Below, one piece after another: positions 1 through 12,790 of a stretch of 64,000 nt of DNA (the stretch's first letter is position 1; the number at the start of each line of letters is the position of its first letter). A program made the translations under genes and the position numbers. The stretch spans positions 565,501 through 629,500 of the forward strand of contig JAJFZO010000658.1 in assembly GCA_021397835.1 (NCBI GenBank). Direction: 5' to 3'. The stretch is from Moringa oleifera. Lineage: Eukaryota > Streptophyta > Magnoliopsida > Brassicales > Moringaceae. The notes beneath the pieces were generated by a model. That model saw only the letters and a list, made by a program, of their open reading frames with translations, was not told where the DNA came from and did not search any database.

Positions 1-3000
1 GAGCTTTTGGAGTATATAAGGAAGTTTGTGGTGAGGGCTTGGCAATTTTCTAAAAGAGAAATGAGTATTATAGCATTTTCAATTTTTCCCAAAATTATAT
101 TAATGTTGAGATATCAATAAATCAGAGTGCAGCTTGGAGGTTTACAGCGTTTTATGATTTTTCTGAACAAATCAAGCAAAAAGAGTCTTGAAAATTATTA
201 AGAACACAACATGGAGTATCAAGACTATCATGGTTAGGCATGGGAGACTTCAATGTTATTCTACACCAAAGTAAGAAACTAGGTAGACTTCCCTAGCCTG
301 ATTGGTTAATCAAAGGCTTTAAAAAGGTAGTACGAGAATGTGGTTAAGAGGATGTGAAAATGCACGGTCATCAATTTACTTAAAAGAGAGGAAAAGGACT
401 AGATAACTAGGTTACAGAATGCCTAGACAGAGCTTTTGGTAATAAAGATTGGTTTTTAGTGTTTTCAAAAACAAGATTATGTAATTTGATGGCTCTCTGC
501 TTGGATCATTCTCTAATTCTGTTGAAAACATAAGTATAATCTCCATATTATTTTAAATCTAAATTTCATTTTAAGAATTACTGGTTCCATGAGTCTAATT
601 TAACTAAATAGTTAAGTCATGTTGGTTAAAATCTGAAGGATAAAATATTTCAAGTAGACTGTCATATTGTAGGAAGATTTTGTCTAAATGTGGTAAAAAT
701 TTGGCTGAAAATTTCTCAAAAAAAAATTGAAACCAAAAATAATTAGTTAAAAACCTCAAAATAGAATAAATAGGCATACTAGAGACATATTTAAAGAAAA
801 AAATAACAGATTATACTTATTATTACAACAACAAGAAGATTATTAGAAATAAAAGATCAAAATTTTTTGGTTAACAAATAGTGATAAAAAAAACAAAGTA
901 TTTTCATAATATGACATCTATTAGATAATGTATTAATAAGATCCAAAGTTTATACAATGAACATGGGAAGTTGATAGAAAGAGAGGAGAATTTATCTCTT
1001 TTAATTCAGAATTAACTTTAATGAACTTTTTGTAGCACTCATAGATTATTTAAAAATGTCTTAAGTCTTTTTTAGCAAAGAATTAGTCAAGAGGATAATA
1101 AGTTTTTGCTAAAGGCTAAAGGAGTTTGAGAAGGTAGTTTTTTAAATGCACTTAGATAAATCTAGAAGGCCTGATGGTTTCGAGCCGAGTTTTTTCAAAG
1201 ATTCTTGGGGATGCTAGGCAAGGACATTTTCTCCTCAGTTATGCATTGGCCAAAACATAAGGAAATTCATCCTGGGCTAGATAATACCTCTATCGTGTTG
1301 ATTCCTAAGTGTGATATGCCAAGAAATATCAAAGATTTTTAATCAATTGCATTATATAATGTTATCTATAAGATGGTGTCTAAAGTGCTTGCTAGGCTGA
1401 AACTTTTACTTTCAAAACTTATAGTTAAATCTCAATCTGCATTTTTGCCTAAAAGAATGATTATGGATAATATTTTGGTGGCTTTTGAGACTGTGCATTT
1501 TATGAAGGGGAAGACTAGAGGTAAATAGGGACAGGTTGCTTTGAAGATTGATATTAGTAAAGCCTGTGACAGATTTTCTTAGTCTTTCCTGGAAAAAACA
1601 ATGATCAAAATTGAGTTTGCTAAAGATTGAATTAAGATGATAATGTCATTTGTCATAACTATCTCTTACAAACTTGTTTTCAATAGGAAAAAGATAGGGC
1701 CTATCATACGTAAGAGAAAAATGTGACAAGGAGATCCTCCATCTCCTTATCTTTTCATTCTTTCTGCAAAGAGCCTTTCAATACTAATTAAGAATTCTAA
1801 ATGTATGGGTGATTTACATGGTTATAAAGTTTGTAGGGGTGCTCCTTCAATATCTCGTTTACTGTTTGCTAATGATTCTTTTTTTTTTTTCAAAACTACT
1901 GTGAATGAGGTTTAAAATATGGTTCAAATCTTAAGAGATTATAAATTAGCTTTTGGACAGGCATTTAATTTCCAAAAGTCTGGAATAATGTTCAAGTCAA
2001 ATATCCTTGATTATATTAAAGGCTTGATATCAAACATACTGTTATGGACACAAGCAAGAATATGAATCTATCATCTCTTATTGGTAATATTTTTAGTTTT
2101 GTTAAGGAGAGAGTTTGGAGAAGTATCCGTGGTTAAAAAAAATAAATTACTTTCAAGAGTTGAAAAGAAAATTTTGATCAAAACTATAGTTTAAGTAATT
2201 TCAACTTACTACATGAGTACTTTTGTACTCCCTATTTTTATGTGTGAGGAGATTCAAAGAATGTTAAATTCTTTTTTATAAGGATTAATCCAAAATGGAG
2301 GGAAATGATTACATTGATTAAGCTGGAAGAGAATATGCAGCAGAAAAGAGCACGGAGGGATGGGTTTTAAAAGTCTACATGAGTTCAACTTGGCTTTGCT
2401 ACCTAAGCAAAGATGGAGATTAATCTTTAGCCCTGACTATTTAGAAGTAAAGCTTTTCAAAGTTAGATATTTTTTTATAAAAGATTTCTTGAGGGTTGGT
2501 CTAGGGTCGAATCTTAACTTCTCTTGGAAAAGTATCTAGAGTGCTAGGTTAATACTTTAAAAAGACTGCATGTGGAAAATTGGAAGAGGTAACCAGGTCC
2601 TAGTCTAGGGAGATCCTTGGCTTAAGAATCCAAAAAATTTCAGAATTGAATCTCTTATTGAACGAGGACTTCAATACAATTTTATAAAGAATTTATGGAT
2701 CCCACAAACTTTATCTTAGGATAAAGACTCAAACAAAGATTTATTTGGGGAGAGAAATATTAAGGAGATTCTCAAAATTATGATTAGCAACAATCTTAAG
2801 GAAGATAAAATCATTTGACACTATAGTCAAGATAGAAAATATATGGTTAAATTAGGCTATAGGGTAGCAATGGATGAGCCAAACCATAAGGATGTTAAAG
2901 GATACTGGATGTTTATCTGAAATTTGAAGCTACTTCCAAAGGTAAAAGACTTTATTCGAAAATTATGCAGGGGCTATCTACCTACAAGAGAAAAGTTACT

Positions 3001-3829
3001 AGCTGAAGGTTATGAGATAAATGGTGAATGTGCTTTCTGTAGAGCAAAGACTAAAGATCTATGGCACATCTTTGTAAGTTACCCTCTTTTCAAAAGTTAC
3101 TGGTTGAAAGCACAATTTATTGACATGCCAGTTTCTAATGAATGCTTTATGGAATGGTTTTTCAAAATTTTGAAAGCTTTGGTGCTTGTCTTAAGACTTA
3201 AATTTTGTATAGTGCTATGGATAATCTAGACTTTTAAAAACACCAAAATTTAGAACGATATTAATTCTTCTCCTTTATAAGCAACAAAATTTGGATTGAA
3301 ATTTATGAAAGTATGGGATGTAGCAAAAGTGCTTATGGGTAGTGCTAAAGGAAATGTTTTTAAAAAGTTGATTTGTAGATGGAGGAAATCCTCCCTTGGT
3401 TTGCTCAAAGGTAACGTTGATGCTATCATTTTTAATAATATGAATTTAGTAGGTATGGCCTTGGTTATTAAAAATGATCATAAAAAGTTTATAAAAGGCA
3501 TATCCAAAACACTGGAGAATGGTAAGTCACCTAAGGAGGCAAAGTCCTGGGCTTTAAGGGAAGCTGCTAATTGGTTGCTAACAAATCATTTCAAACAAAT
3601 GGCTCTTGAATCAAACTCTACGAAAGTGATATAAGCAATGAGGTCAAATACTGAAAATTTATTTGAGTTTGGTATTTTGATTAGTAGATGTAAATATATT
3701 TTTTTCAAAATGAATAATTTTTTTATTATCCATATAAATAGACAAACTAATATGGTTGCCCATACTTTAGCAAGAGAATCATATTTATTTGCTAGTTTGG
3801 TTGTTTGGATTGAGTTTTGTAAGTACTAA
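1..3829 (+). mobile_element. Degenerate L1-type LINE retrotransposon, cut by the left window edge
   Basis: Read forward, this stretch holds the parts of a plant L1 LINE ORF2 in the expected order. An APE-type endonuclease remnant lies at about 190-540 and includes a GDFN motif near 245-256. Reverse transcriptase follows at about 1130-2100, with [21 protein letters not shown] and QGDPPSPYLF readable in one frame from about 1430 to 1890. A zf-RVT-type segment lies at 2924-3130 (CAFCRAKTKDLWHIF). An RNase H-like segment lies at about 3410-3829, with HINRQTNMVAHTLAR near its end. The element is dead: many in-frame stops occur, several at positions where the family has Trp, and the catalytic FADD reads FAND. 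Its 5' end lies outside the window. No poly-A tail or target-site duplication could be fixed in the AT-rich DNA after 3829. Confidence 0.9.
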
Positions 3830-4394
3830 TCTATTATCTAATATTAATCAAATAAAATCCATTACTTTGTTTTAAAAATAATAAATATTATTTAAAAATT
3901 AATTTTTTAAAATTTTTAAATTAAAATTTATTGTATAAAATTTTTACATTTAATAATTTTTTAAAAATAAGAATGTTATCAAATTTAATCAAATTTTATT
4001 ATACAAAAGTTCAATTTGAATAACTCTTATAAAAATATAAATTAAAATATCATATAAGTTTTATTGATATTAAAAAATATAAATTAAAAATCAATTTAAT
4101 TTTTTTAATATACCTACCCTTATTTACCGAAACCGAACTTTAAATAGAAAGGATAGCCGTTGTGCAGCCCAATAAAACACGAGGAGTTTATTGACATTTT
4201 GTTAAGTACAGGGGCGCAAATTCCATATAATCAGAAAACATCAAGGACCTTTTAGCAAATAGAGGGTAATAAAATTTGGTTCTGGAACTCTCGGTTACGC
4301 TCTTCGCATTTCCCTGCAGCAGGCCGATAAATACGCTCAGCTCTAAGCCTCCGCATCTCTCAGAGAGTCAAGCATAGTCAACTAGTATCGAGCA
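3830..4394. promoter_or_regulatory. AT-rich spacer, then promoter and leader of the BOBBER1-like gene
   Basis: From 3830 to about 4120 the DNA is extremely AT-rich with no coding signal; it probably includes the 3' flank of the LINE. From about 4130 the composition becomes balanced and leads into the gene starting at 4395. A two-unit heat-shock-element core (TTC, two bases, GAA) lies at 4280-4287, about 110 bp before the ATG. That would suit a heat-induced co-chaperone, but a single core may be chance. No clear TATA box was assigned. Confidence 0.4.
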
Positions 4395-7300
4395 ATGGCG
4401 ATAATATCTGATATCCAAGAAGAGGACAACAAAAGCGAAGTGAAAGCCTCTACGTCGTCGCAACAGCGGACCAGAAGACCGACTTCTTTTAGCGCAAGCT
4501 TTGATTCGTCAAACCCGCTAGGATTAGTGGAGAAAGTGATAGACTTTTTGGCGAAAGAGAGTGACTTTCTGGAGAGGGATACGGCGGAAAAGGAGATCGC
4601 GGCTGCGGTGAGGGCAGCCAAGGAGAGGAAGAGGAAGGCGGAGGAGGCGGCGAAGGCGGAGAGCAAGAAGAAGGCCGAGGAGGAAGCGGAAAAACCAGGA
4701 ATGAAGAAAGTGAAGGAAGAGTTTCGGGAGGAAGAGAAACCGGCCAGCGTTAGCAAGAAGGATCCAATGGAAGAGGACAAGAAAGACGAAACTGGCCGTA
4801 GAGGTATTGGGTTTCTCTTTCACTTTTGCTATATGAATTTATCTTTTCTCATCAAAAGAATGTAAATTTTTTTGCATTTATCTTTTGTTTCCTTTGTTTG
4901 GTTTTTTTTTTTTTTGATAATATGGAATTTTGCTGGCTGCAAGAAATTTTGGGGAACTTAGTGGATGAAGAAAGGATATAATTTGAGATCTTTCTTGAAA
5001 TCTTTTTATTTGCTTGATAAGTGCAAGACTAAATATTTCAGCCCTTGCCTTATGGGAAATGTAAATATCAACCTTGAGAAGGAAATTTGGCTTTGGAGCG
5101 GTCTCTGTTCGTTGTTGTAGATTTGCTTGCAGAGATAATTGAGAGAAGGTATTAGTGTAGAAAGTCTTGTCTTGCATCGCTCCTTACGAGTAATGTTGCC
5201 CGGGAAAGTGAAATTTTTGCCAATTTGAGTCCAATGATTAGATGTGCTGTGATAGGGAACTTTTGTTTCTACACCTTAGAATTAAGACTTAGCTGTTGTT
5301 ATGTTTGTATTGGGTTTAGTTGCTGAAAATGGGATGTGTCTTTTCTTTCTTTTATAATTTGTTATCTACGGGTGGGAAAGGTGGAATGTTTAACTGAATG
5401 AGTGGAATCCATGATTTAGGTTTGGTTTCTTGTGGTGAGGATGTTATAGTTGAAGACAAGGTATTTTAACTTCTGAAAATTGAAAGCAAAGGTTGTTGTA
5501 AATGATGAGAAGAAGAAGAGAACCAAGGACCGAGAGAAGGAGTTAAGATCTCAATACTTGATAATATGCATATGTGTGTGTGTGTTTTTTGTGTGTGTGT
5601 GTGTGTGTAAAATTAGTTGTGATATTTATATCTGTCTATGTGGTGGTTGCTTTAAATTCAAATTTGGTTACTCCAAACTTTTTCTTGTGCAATTGTCTTT
5701 CCTGCTCACTGTTCTTGGAAATAATTTGGGAACACTTTGTTGGGTAAGATGTTCTAAGGATGCTAGGAAGTGGATATTCTAGATTGGAGTGTGGAAACTT
5801 GATGGTGTTCTAGTGCATATTTTTTGAACATTGCTTTAGTTCCATGCTTGTTCCCTTTTCCACGGGGTTTTTGAGTGGCACCAAGGCTAAAAGGGGTTTG
5901 ATTCGGAAGTACCAAGAATATGATTTAACTTTGCATCTTCAATTGGTTTGTTGTGCATAGAGTTTCAAGAAACTATTAACATGATAGTTATCCTCTTTCC
6001 CTCATGCACACACCCAAAAAAAAAAAAAAACTCACTCCAGCACCCCCTTAGATTGGTTGTGTTATCTTGTTGAATGACGGAAGTGTTGCATTGGCAAAGA
6101 TTAAACATACAAGATGTGAATGTTTCTGAATTTCTCATTGTTGAATGAAACTGTTGGCATCTGAATTGAGGGCAATAGACTGGGAAGAGTATTCTTGGTC
6201 GTTATTGGAGGGTGGGTCAGAGCTTGCAAGCAGTCCTGTGCTTGGCTGATTGACTTTTACATGCTTCAAATAAACATTAATTAATTGTCTTGAAGATTAG
6301 TGGCTTCATGTCTTGTTCAAGTCCATTAATTTCAGTTCCCGTCCTTCAATCTATGATCCTGATTTTTCTTCATATTTGGACAGTTCCTAATAAAGGTAAT
6401 GGCCTTGATCTGGAGAAATATTCATGGACCCAGACCCTGCCGGAGGTCACAGTTAATGTTCCAGTCCCTACTGGGACTAAATCAAGGTTTGTTGTATGTG
6501 ACATAAAGAAAAATCATCTAAAAGTTGGACTGAAGGGGCAGCCACCAATAATTGATGTGAGTTTGTGTAGCTCCTTTTCTGTTTATATACATACGTTATT
6601 TGTGTATAATTTTCGGCTTGATTGAATTGTTTCCACCCTGATTACCTAATTTTAAATATTTTCAGGGGGAGCTTTATCGCCCCATCAAGCCTGATGACTG
6701 CTATTGGAGCATAGGTAGGTTGTTTAAAAGATGTTGAATGCCGCCGTTTTTTTTTTTTTAAATCCCGCCAAGTAGAAAATTATTGTTATAAATGTAGGGG
6801 AATTCTTAACAGATTAATCAATTGATCAAAACATGTTTGAATTTGCTTGAAGAGCCATAACAGGCAAATTGCTTTATTATCTACAGAGGACCAAAACACA
6901 ATCTCTATTCTTTTGACAAAACATGATCAAATGGAGTGGTGGAAATGTGTGGTGAAAGGAGAGCCTGAAATTGATGCCCAGAAATGTGAACCCGAGAGTA
7001 GCAAATTATCTGACTTGGATCCAGAAACGAGGCAGACTGTGGAGAAAATGATGGTACGCATTGTTTACATGGTCCCTTCCGTTTTTTTAGTTCCCATGTT
7101 GCCCTTTTTCTTGCTGCAAGTGATCATGAATGAGATTGTTATCTATGCTATATGAAATTTGGCATCTTGATGTGTGATGAGATTTGGTTTGGTATTCACT
7201 GGAGGGATACAACTTCTGTTGTATGCCATGATTCTGAGAGTAGTTCCTTTGATGAAATGACATGTTGTATACTTGAGAACGTGACACTTGTCTTTGACTG

Positions 7301-8039
7301 TGATGCTCAAATAAACTGCTTTGGCAGGGCAATGTTTCTTCTGCTAGCAAATTTGAGTGTGGTTGTGTATGATGTTTAATATGATAAGTTCATACATGAT
7401 GTAATAAATCCTATTAGGTTTGCCTGTCCACTGGTGTTTAAGTCGAATGTCCTCATCTAGTTGTAGAAAAGCATAGCAATCAGGGCAATTAATGGAGAGT
7501 TAATACTTGCTTGTCTTTGTTTTACATGTTTGATATTCTGTATAGGTAATTGAGTGTTTCAAATTATGGGTGCTGGGGGATTTTTTTATTCATGGATTAT
7601 GTAGAGTTCATGGAAGTGCTAACCTCTAATTAGCAAACTATGCATGTATGTATGAATTTGTAGCTTTTGTTTCTGTTTATTAAAAAAAAGGAGTGTTACT
7701 ATATGATCTTTGTGGTTTCTTTCTTTCTCTGTGTTAGCTTAAAACACGTGGTAAGATTTTTGAATTTCTTCTTGCCTGCAGTTTGATCAGAGACAGAAGT
7801 CTATGGGCCTTCCAACAAGTGATGAACTTCAAAAGCAGGAGATTCTAAAGAAATTCATGGCTGAGGTAAACACTGGACTCTCTTCAAGTGGACTGCCAGC
7901 TCTCTTCTTTGTCATCCTTTATGTTATTTCCTCCCTGTGATCAGGGTCTTTTCTCTTGCACCTCTAACATGGTAGATGTGCTTATCTTGGCTTGTTGCAG
8001 CATCCGGAGATGGATTTTTCGAGGGCTAAGATTGCATAA
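4395..8039 (+). CDS. BOB1: NudC/CS-domain co-chaperone, BOBBER1-like
   Basis: The gene has six exons: 4395-4803, 6384-6556, 6666-6714, 6887-7053, 7782-7865 and 8001-8039. All introns are GT-AG and phases agree, giving 306 aa. Residues about 30-60 resemble the NudC N-terminal segment ([19 protein letters not shown]). Residues about 65-130 are a Lys/Glu/Ala-rich charged coiled coil. Residues about 146-235 form the CS (p23-like) domain, with [10 protein letters not shown] at its start and [13 protein letters not shown] at its end. The C-terminus carries the NudC signature [15 protein letters not shown] and ends [11 protein letters not shown]. Arabidopsis BOBBER1 (304 aa from memory) is a cytosolic small-heat-shock-like chaperone needed for embryo and meristem patterning and for thermotolerance; the same role is inferred here. 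Intron 1 carries a TG microsatellite. Assignment to BOB1 rather than a sister NudC paralogue rests on length and genomic neighbours. Confidence 0.95.
5573..5610. repeat. TG microsatellite in intron 1 of the BOBBER1-like gene
   Basis: Two runs of the TG dinucleotide are separated by a short T tract. They lie within the 1.58-kb first intron (4804-6383). This is a simple repeat with no coding role. Confidence 0.9.
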
Positions 8040-8245
8040 ACTGAGACTTCTTTACTCCCATCATCTGCAGTTTTTAATACATAATATTTCTGGGCATCTA
8101 CAAACTCTCCAGGGTGGATATTTTCCTTTTTCTTTTTGGGGCAAGGAGTTATTTGAACTTTGTTCATATGGTTTACCAGCTAAAGTTTTGGATATCATTT
8201 GCTCAGTGAGGATTGTGAATGTTTGTACTTGTTTGATGAAGGAAT

Positions 8246-8257
8246 GTGGCCCCTCCC

Positions 8258-8300
<43 letters not shown>

Positions 8301-8309
8301 GCCCCTCCC

Positions 8310-8343
<34 letters not shown>
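8246..8343. repeat. Duplicated CT microsatellite
   Basis: A 21-bp cassette (GTGGCCCCTCCCTTTCCTCTC) is present twice, at about 8246 and 8298. Each copy is followed by a long CT run. The block lies about 200 bp after the BOBBER1-like stop codon, so it may fall in the 3' UTR or just beyond. It looks like unequal exchange or slippage that duplicated both the cassette and the run. Confidence 0.85.
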
Positions 8344-8345
<2 letters not shown>

Positions 8346-8449
8346 ATCTCTTGGTCCATATTTTAATGCTAAAGCTCGATGAACATGAAGTTAAGATTTG
8401 AAAATGAATGATTTTGCCCTGGCAAGTAAGACAGGTGACACTAGTCACA

Positions 8450-8621
8450 GTTTGCTAAGTGTCACTGCGGTAAGACACAAGCCAATTGTGCACTCGCTAC
8501 TCTTGTTCCTTTGCGCAGACATGGTTGAATGATTGGAGTGAAAGGTTTGCTATGTGTCACTCTAGTAACATGCAGAGCCGATCGTCATCCCTGCCACTCT
8601 TGTTCCTTTGTGCAGTCATGG
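8450..8621. repeat. Imperfect 95-bp tandem repeat, two copies
   Basis: Two diverged copies begin at 8450 and 8545. Each starts GTTTGCTAxGTGTCACT and ends CACTCTTGTTCCTTTGxGCAG or a close variant, followed by xCATGG. The middles have diverged strongly. No open frame runs through the repeat. It may be an old local duplication in the flank of the BOBBER1-like gene. Confidence 0.65.
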
Positions 8622-11600
8622 ATACAAGTTGAGGGTAGCCTTGAAAGTCTGTCGTCCAATTACTTTGTCTTTTTTTTATGTGACTTTTCTCTTTTCCTTT
8701 CTTAGAAACATTCCTTTCACCATCTGATCATCTTTGCTTGTATCAGGTAACTTTTCTTTGACCCCGTGTCCACTATTGTCAATACCTTCAATGAAAAGGC
8801 AGTATGCTGCTCATTGCCTGTGTGTTTCCCTGAAATGAATTGAGGGCCATTGCATAATGCATAGCAGCTGTTTGCGGAGATTAGGGACAGTGGGTGGTTT
8901 AATTGCAGAAACTGAATGGCATGAGAAGGAAGAAGAAGAGAACTTCGGGCCACGACAGAAAGATCTCATCAATAGGCATGTTGTTGTGACATGAGGATGA
9001 TGGAGGAGGAAGGACTTCATGAGTTGACGAATTCAATAATGGGAGACTGAAGGTGACCCTCTAGTACCGTAATGCCCTTTTAACTTTCAAACAGATAACA
9101 AAGCAATTGCAGAAGGACACGTCCTCTGCAGTCACTCTCAGCTGCTATTTTCCACAAAAAGGTTATGGGCTCAGCTGGGGCACCCCACCATGGCTTGTCA
9201 CCCGTGGCCAGCCAGGTCCGTCTAACCCAAACCCAGACAACGACCCAATGTTCCCTTCCAGAAACTGATGCTTGTTTTCGTCTTGATTCAGGCACTTGGT
9301 TTGTTTATACGGCCAACATCTGTATTTGTAATGGTCGTTGTTGCCCATTTAAGTGCCTTTGTAATCTCTGCATAAAACCAAAAGCCCTACATGCTTAGAT
9401 ACAAATACGTACACATCTATGCTTAAATGCAACCTCAATCATTCTCTAACACCTGTGTTCAAAGCCAAACAGACAGATAGAGAGACAAAATTCCGGAAAA
9501 GAAAACATCTTTCATATTTGGAAGAAGGTAATTAGTTGAAAATGCAATACAAGAGCTTCAATTTATTATGTTATGAAGTAATAGTTAAAAAGAACAATCG
9601 AGATATTCTTTGACGCTTTAAGTTAAAAAATAATAAATTAAGACAATAATTGCATAAATAGAATTTGAGATTTTTTTTTTCTTTTATATACATAATGAAG
9701 GGATGTCATGATAATTTGAGCATGATAAGATCAGTTTATTTTATTTTAATGTTACTTTTTATATTTGAATTTAAGCTACATTCAATCATACCATAATGTC
9801 ATAAAATAAAGTCTTAACTATTCATTTTAATTTTTTAACCAAAACAAATCCTCAATCTTTATATTTTACCATAACAGAAGTGACCAAGTTACAAGAAGCC
9901 AAGAGGCTTCCTGTCCGGGGTGAGTTTACTTTTATGTCTCGTTTTACTCCAACTGATTAATGTCATATTCCCTTGTGGGTAAACAAGATCTTCCCAATAT
10001 TAAAGAACAGTACGCGTGACACATCCATCTATCAATGTAACTCCACAGGTTTTGGATTTGATGTCTAAGTCCCGACGCTAAGCAAAGATGACATATTCTT
10101 TCTGGAGTGACAACTTGAAAATTACCGGCCACAAAGATATCCCATTTCATAATTGATTTCACAGTGTTTATATGAAAATTAAATTAAATGTTCGAATTTT
10201 TTAGGGTTCTATAATTAGTAGAAGTAACGGGCCTCCACTCATGTCTTCATTACTCGGTTTAATTTAATGTCATACCTAAAATTTACAATCACACACGAAA
10301 ATGACATTTTTGTTTGGTGTTTAGGGAACTCTCTACTATGTCATCATGACAACTTTGTGTTATCAAAACTTATTTCACTTGTTGAAATCCATCAACTTGT
10401 GCAATAGATTATAATTTTGTTAAGCTATTGATCATGCCGTTTCTTTTTATTTATTTGGGACAATCTAAAAATCAAATCTTACTTTAAAAAGATGGTGGAC
10501 CGACTTTTCTCAATTTTATAACCCAAATCAAACTCACATGAATTTTCAGCTGTTTGAACGTGAGATCTAGTGAGACCAAAATGCATTTGTAAGTTATTGA
10601 AAAACCCAATTGGCCAGTGGCTTGATTTGGCCAAGTAGGGCCTGTAAAAAGTTCGAAAAAAATGTGGGTAATGTCCAAAGAAAGGGTTAATAATTAATAG
10701 AATTTGCATAGTCATAAATCCACATTGGGTGTTTTTTTTTTTTTTTTATAGTGAAGGATCACATCATGTCCAAGAAAATGCCAAGGTGGACATCCCAAAG
10801 TGATGTGGCATGCCCACTTGCCTTTTCCCATTCTTTACAGCTTAAAATAAGTACAAAAATGGCTGAATCTCACCTTCCCAAGATGTGCCCATCTCCAAAT
10901 AATGCCACCAACCTCTCACTTTACCTCATCATTTTGGGTTTTTGTTTGGTAATTTGCAAGTACAAATGTACAATTTCAGTGAAACCTTGTTGTCCTCTTC
11001 CTCCTTTTTCTTATGTGTACATGTATGGCATAAAATTATTACTTTGATCTAAGTTTAACATGAATATTTAACTACATATGATTTAATTTTTTAAGAGATA
11101 AAATTGTGTAATGCCTATCAATAATAATCAGCATCAAAATAGATCATATTTTATATAATTTTAAAAGAAATATTTATCAACAATTTTAAATATCACCAAA
11201 TTTTATAGTGTATGACATACTAATTTTTTAAAATTATTAAATGATTTATTTGAAAATAATAAAAAAAAAATATTTAAAACGTGATGCATAATAAAACAAC
11301 ATCATCCACAAAAAACGGTGTCCTCAATATTAACATATCCATATCCATACGTGCCATTCAAATTCAAATGATATGAAATCAATACTAATGTTGAATAAAA
11401 TAAAAACATCTTGTAATAATTAACAAATTAATCATATTGATCAAAATGTGAATGGAGAAAGGAAAATGATGATGGCAGGAGCAAGTGGACAGGACCTATT
11501 TCATTCCTCTTGGATTAAACTCAAAACATTTGTCGATGAATGATTGGTGATAATTATTAATCCGCATAGCCACTAATGTTTCATTAGAGGATGGTTATAT

Positions 11601-12408
11601 CACCGCAAAATTTATTAGATTGATATCGAGGAGAGATCGATGTACTGACAAATGTCCATAGTGTTTAAAAGCTTCTTTAACATCTACTCTTTTAGATTGT
11701 CTCAACGTTAATAATAATTCTTAGAATAAAAGCTTTTTAAGCTTGTCCTTTCATCATAATTAAAACCACAAATAATGCAATAATTAAGTTGCGATGGGAA
11801 GTCGGATTCCAACAAAACCCTATTCGAGTTTAATCTAATCGGATGAATCAATTAATTCGTGCGGATTAAGATCAGTTATAAACAAGAATATCTCGATACA
11901 TTTGTTAACTTATGAATTTATTTAAAATTAAATTTGTTAAAAAATAAAATTATATTATTATAATCTAATAGATAATATGTCATAAGAATAATATCCAATA
12001 TCGATAACTTTAAACGTCAATAAATGCGTTATAATGTTCATAGAGCAACAAAAAACTTTGTCCCTTGATTAGCATGAAAACCCTAATAAAAGAAGTACAA
12101 GCTGTGAAATGTGAATCAGGGCAAATAAATCATTAGTGGCATTTACTTTTTGTCAATGTCAGACTTGTTAGAAGGCACTCTCATAAAACGCTGCCTTTCT
12201 ATCATTTCAAGTTCACGTCCAAAAGAATCCAAAAAGGGACTTCAAGCAAAGGGGTCCCATGAACCCAAAGCAATTCCCCATTTACTTTCTTGAGGCAAAA
12301 CAAAAGCACTACCAGACAAATCCTCTCCAGGCTCCAGCTGTTTTTATGACTTCCATCTCTTTCACGTTCTTACTTCACCCTGAAAGTGGAGAATTTGGTG
12401 ATACCCTG
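8622..12408. other. Intergenic DNA without recognisable genes
   Basis: Short open frames occur on both strands, for example at 8811-9020, 9165-9398 and 10751-11047. None shows a known motif, a convincing splice-linked partner or coding-like composition. The stretch from about 9540 on is mostly AT-rich. I see no transposon domains here. Confidence 0.6.
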
Positions 12409-12790
12409 GAACTAAAAATGAATCCTTTTTCGTTTTGGAAACTTACCATTAAAGATCTGATAGCAATAACACTGGGTTCCAATTGGAATTCAATAAAAGC
12501 GAAGAGAAGTCAAATCATGAGTTTCGAATTGGATACTTTGAAACTAAAAACGAATGCTTCTTTGTTTTGGAAACTTGCCCGTTAAAGATCTGATGATAAT
12601 AAGAAATGGGTTCGAATTGGAATTAAATGAATGTGAAGGAAAAATAACATCATGATCGGTTCGAATTGGATACATTGAAACTAAAAATGAATCCTTTTTC
12701 GTTTTGGAAACTTGATCTGATGATAACAAGCAATGGGATCGAATTGGAATTTGATAAATATGAAGGAAAAGTAAAATTAATCATGAGTTA
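12409..12790. repeat. Three-copy tandem repeat, unit about 135 bp
   Basis: Copies begin at about 12409, 12541 and 12679, with periods of 132 and 138 bp. Shared landmarks in each are AAACTAAAAAxGAAT, TTTTGGAAACTT, GATCTGATxxxAA and GAATTGGAAT, in that order. The third copy lacks a short internal piece between the TTTTGGAAACTT and GATCTGAT landmarks. The repeat is non-coding: the frames across it differ between copies and contain stops. It is too short an array to call a satellite. Confidence 0.8.

Noticed and set aside
4382..4823. Minus-strand frames over BOBBER1-like exon 1
   Set aside because: Antisense shadow of the Lys/Glu/Ala-rich coiled coil; the plus-strand exon is confirmed by five further in-phase exons.
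7888..8382. 164-residue plus-strand frame across BOBBER1-like exon 6 and the CT repeats
   Set aside because: It is out of frame with the real last exon and its end is a Ser/Leu translation of CT microsatellites.
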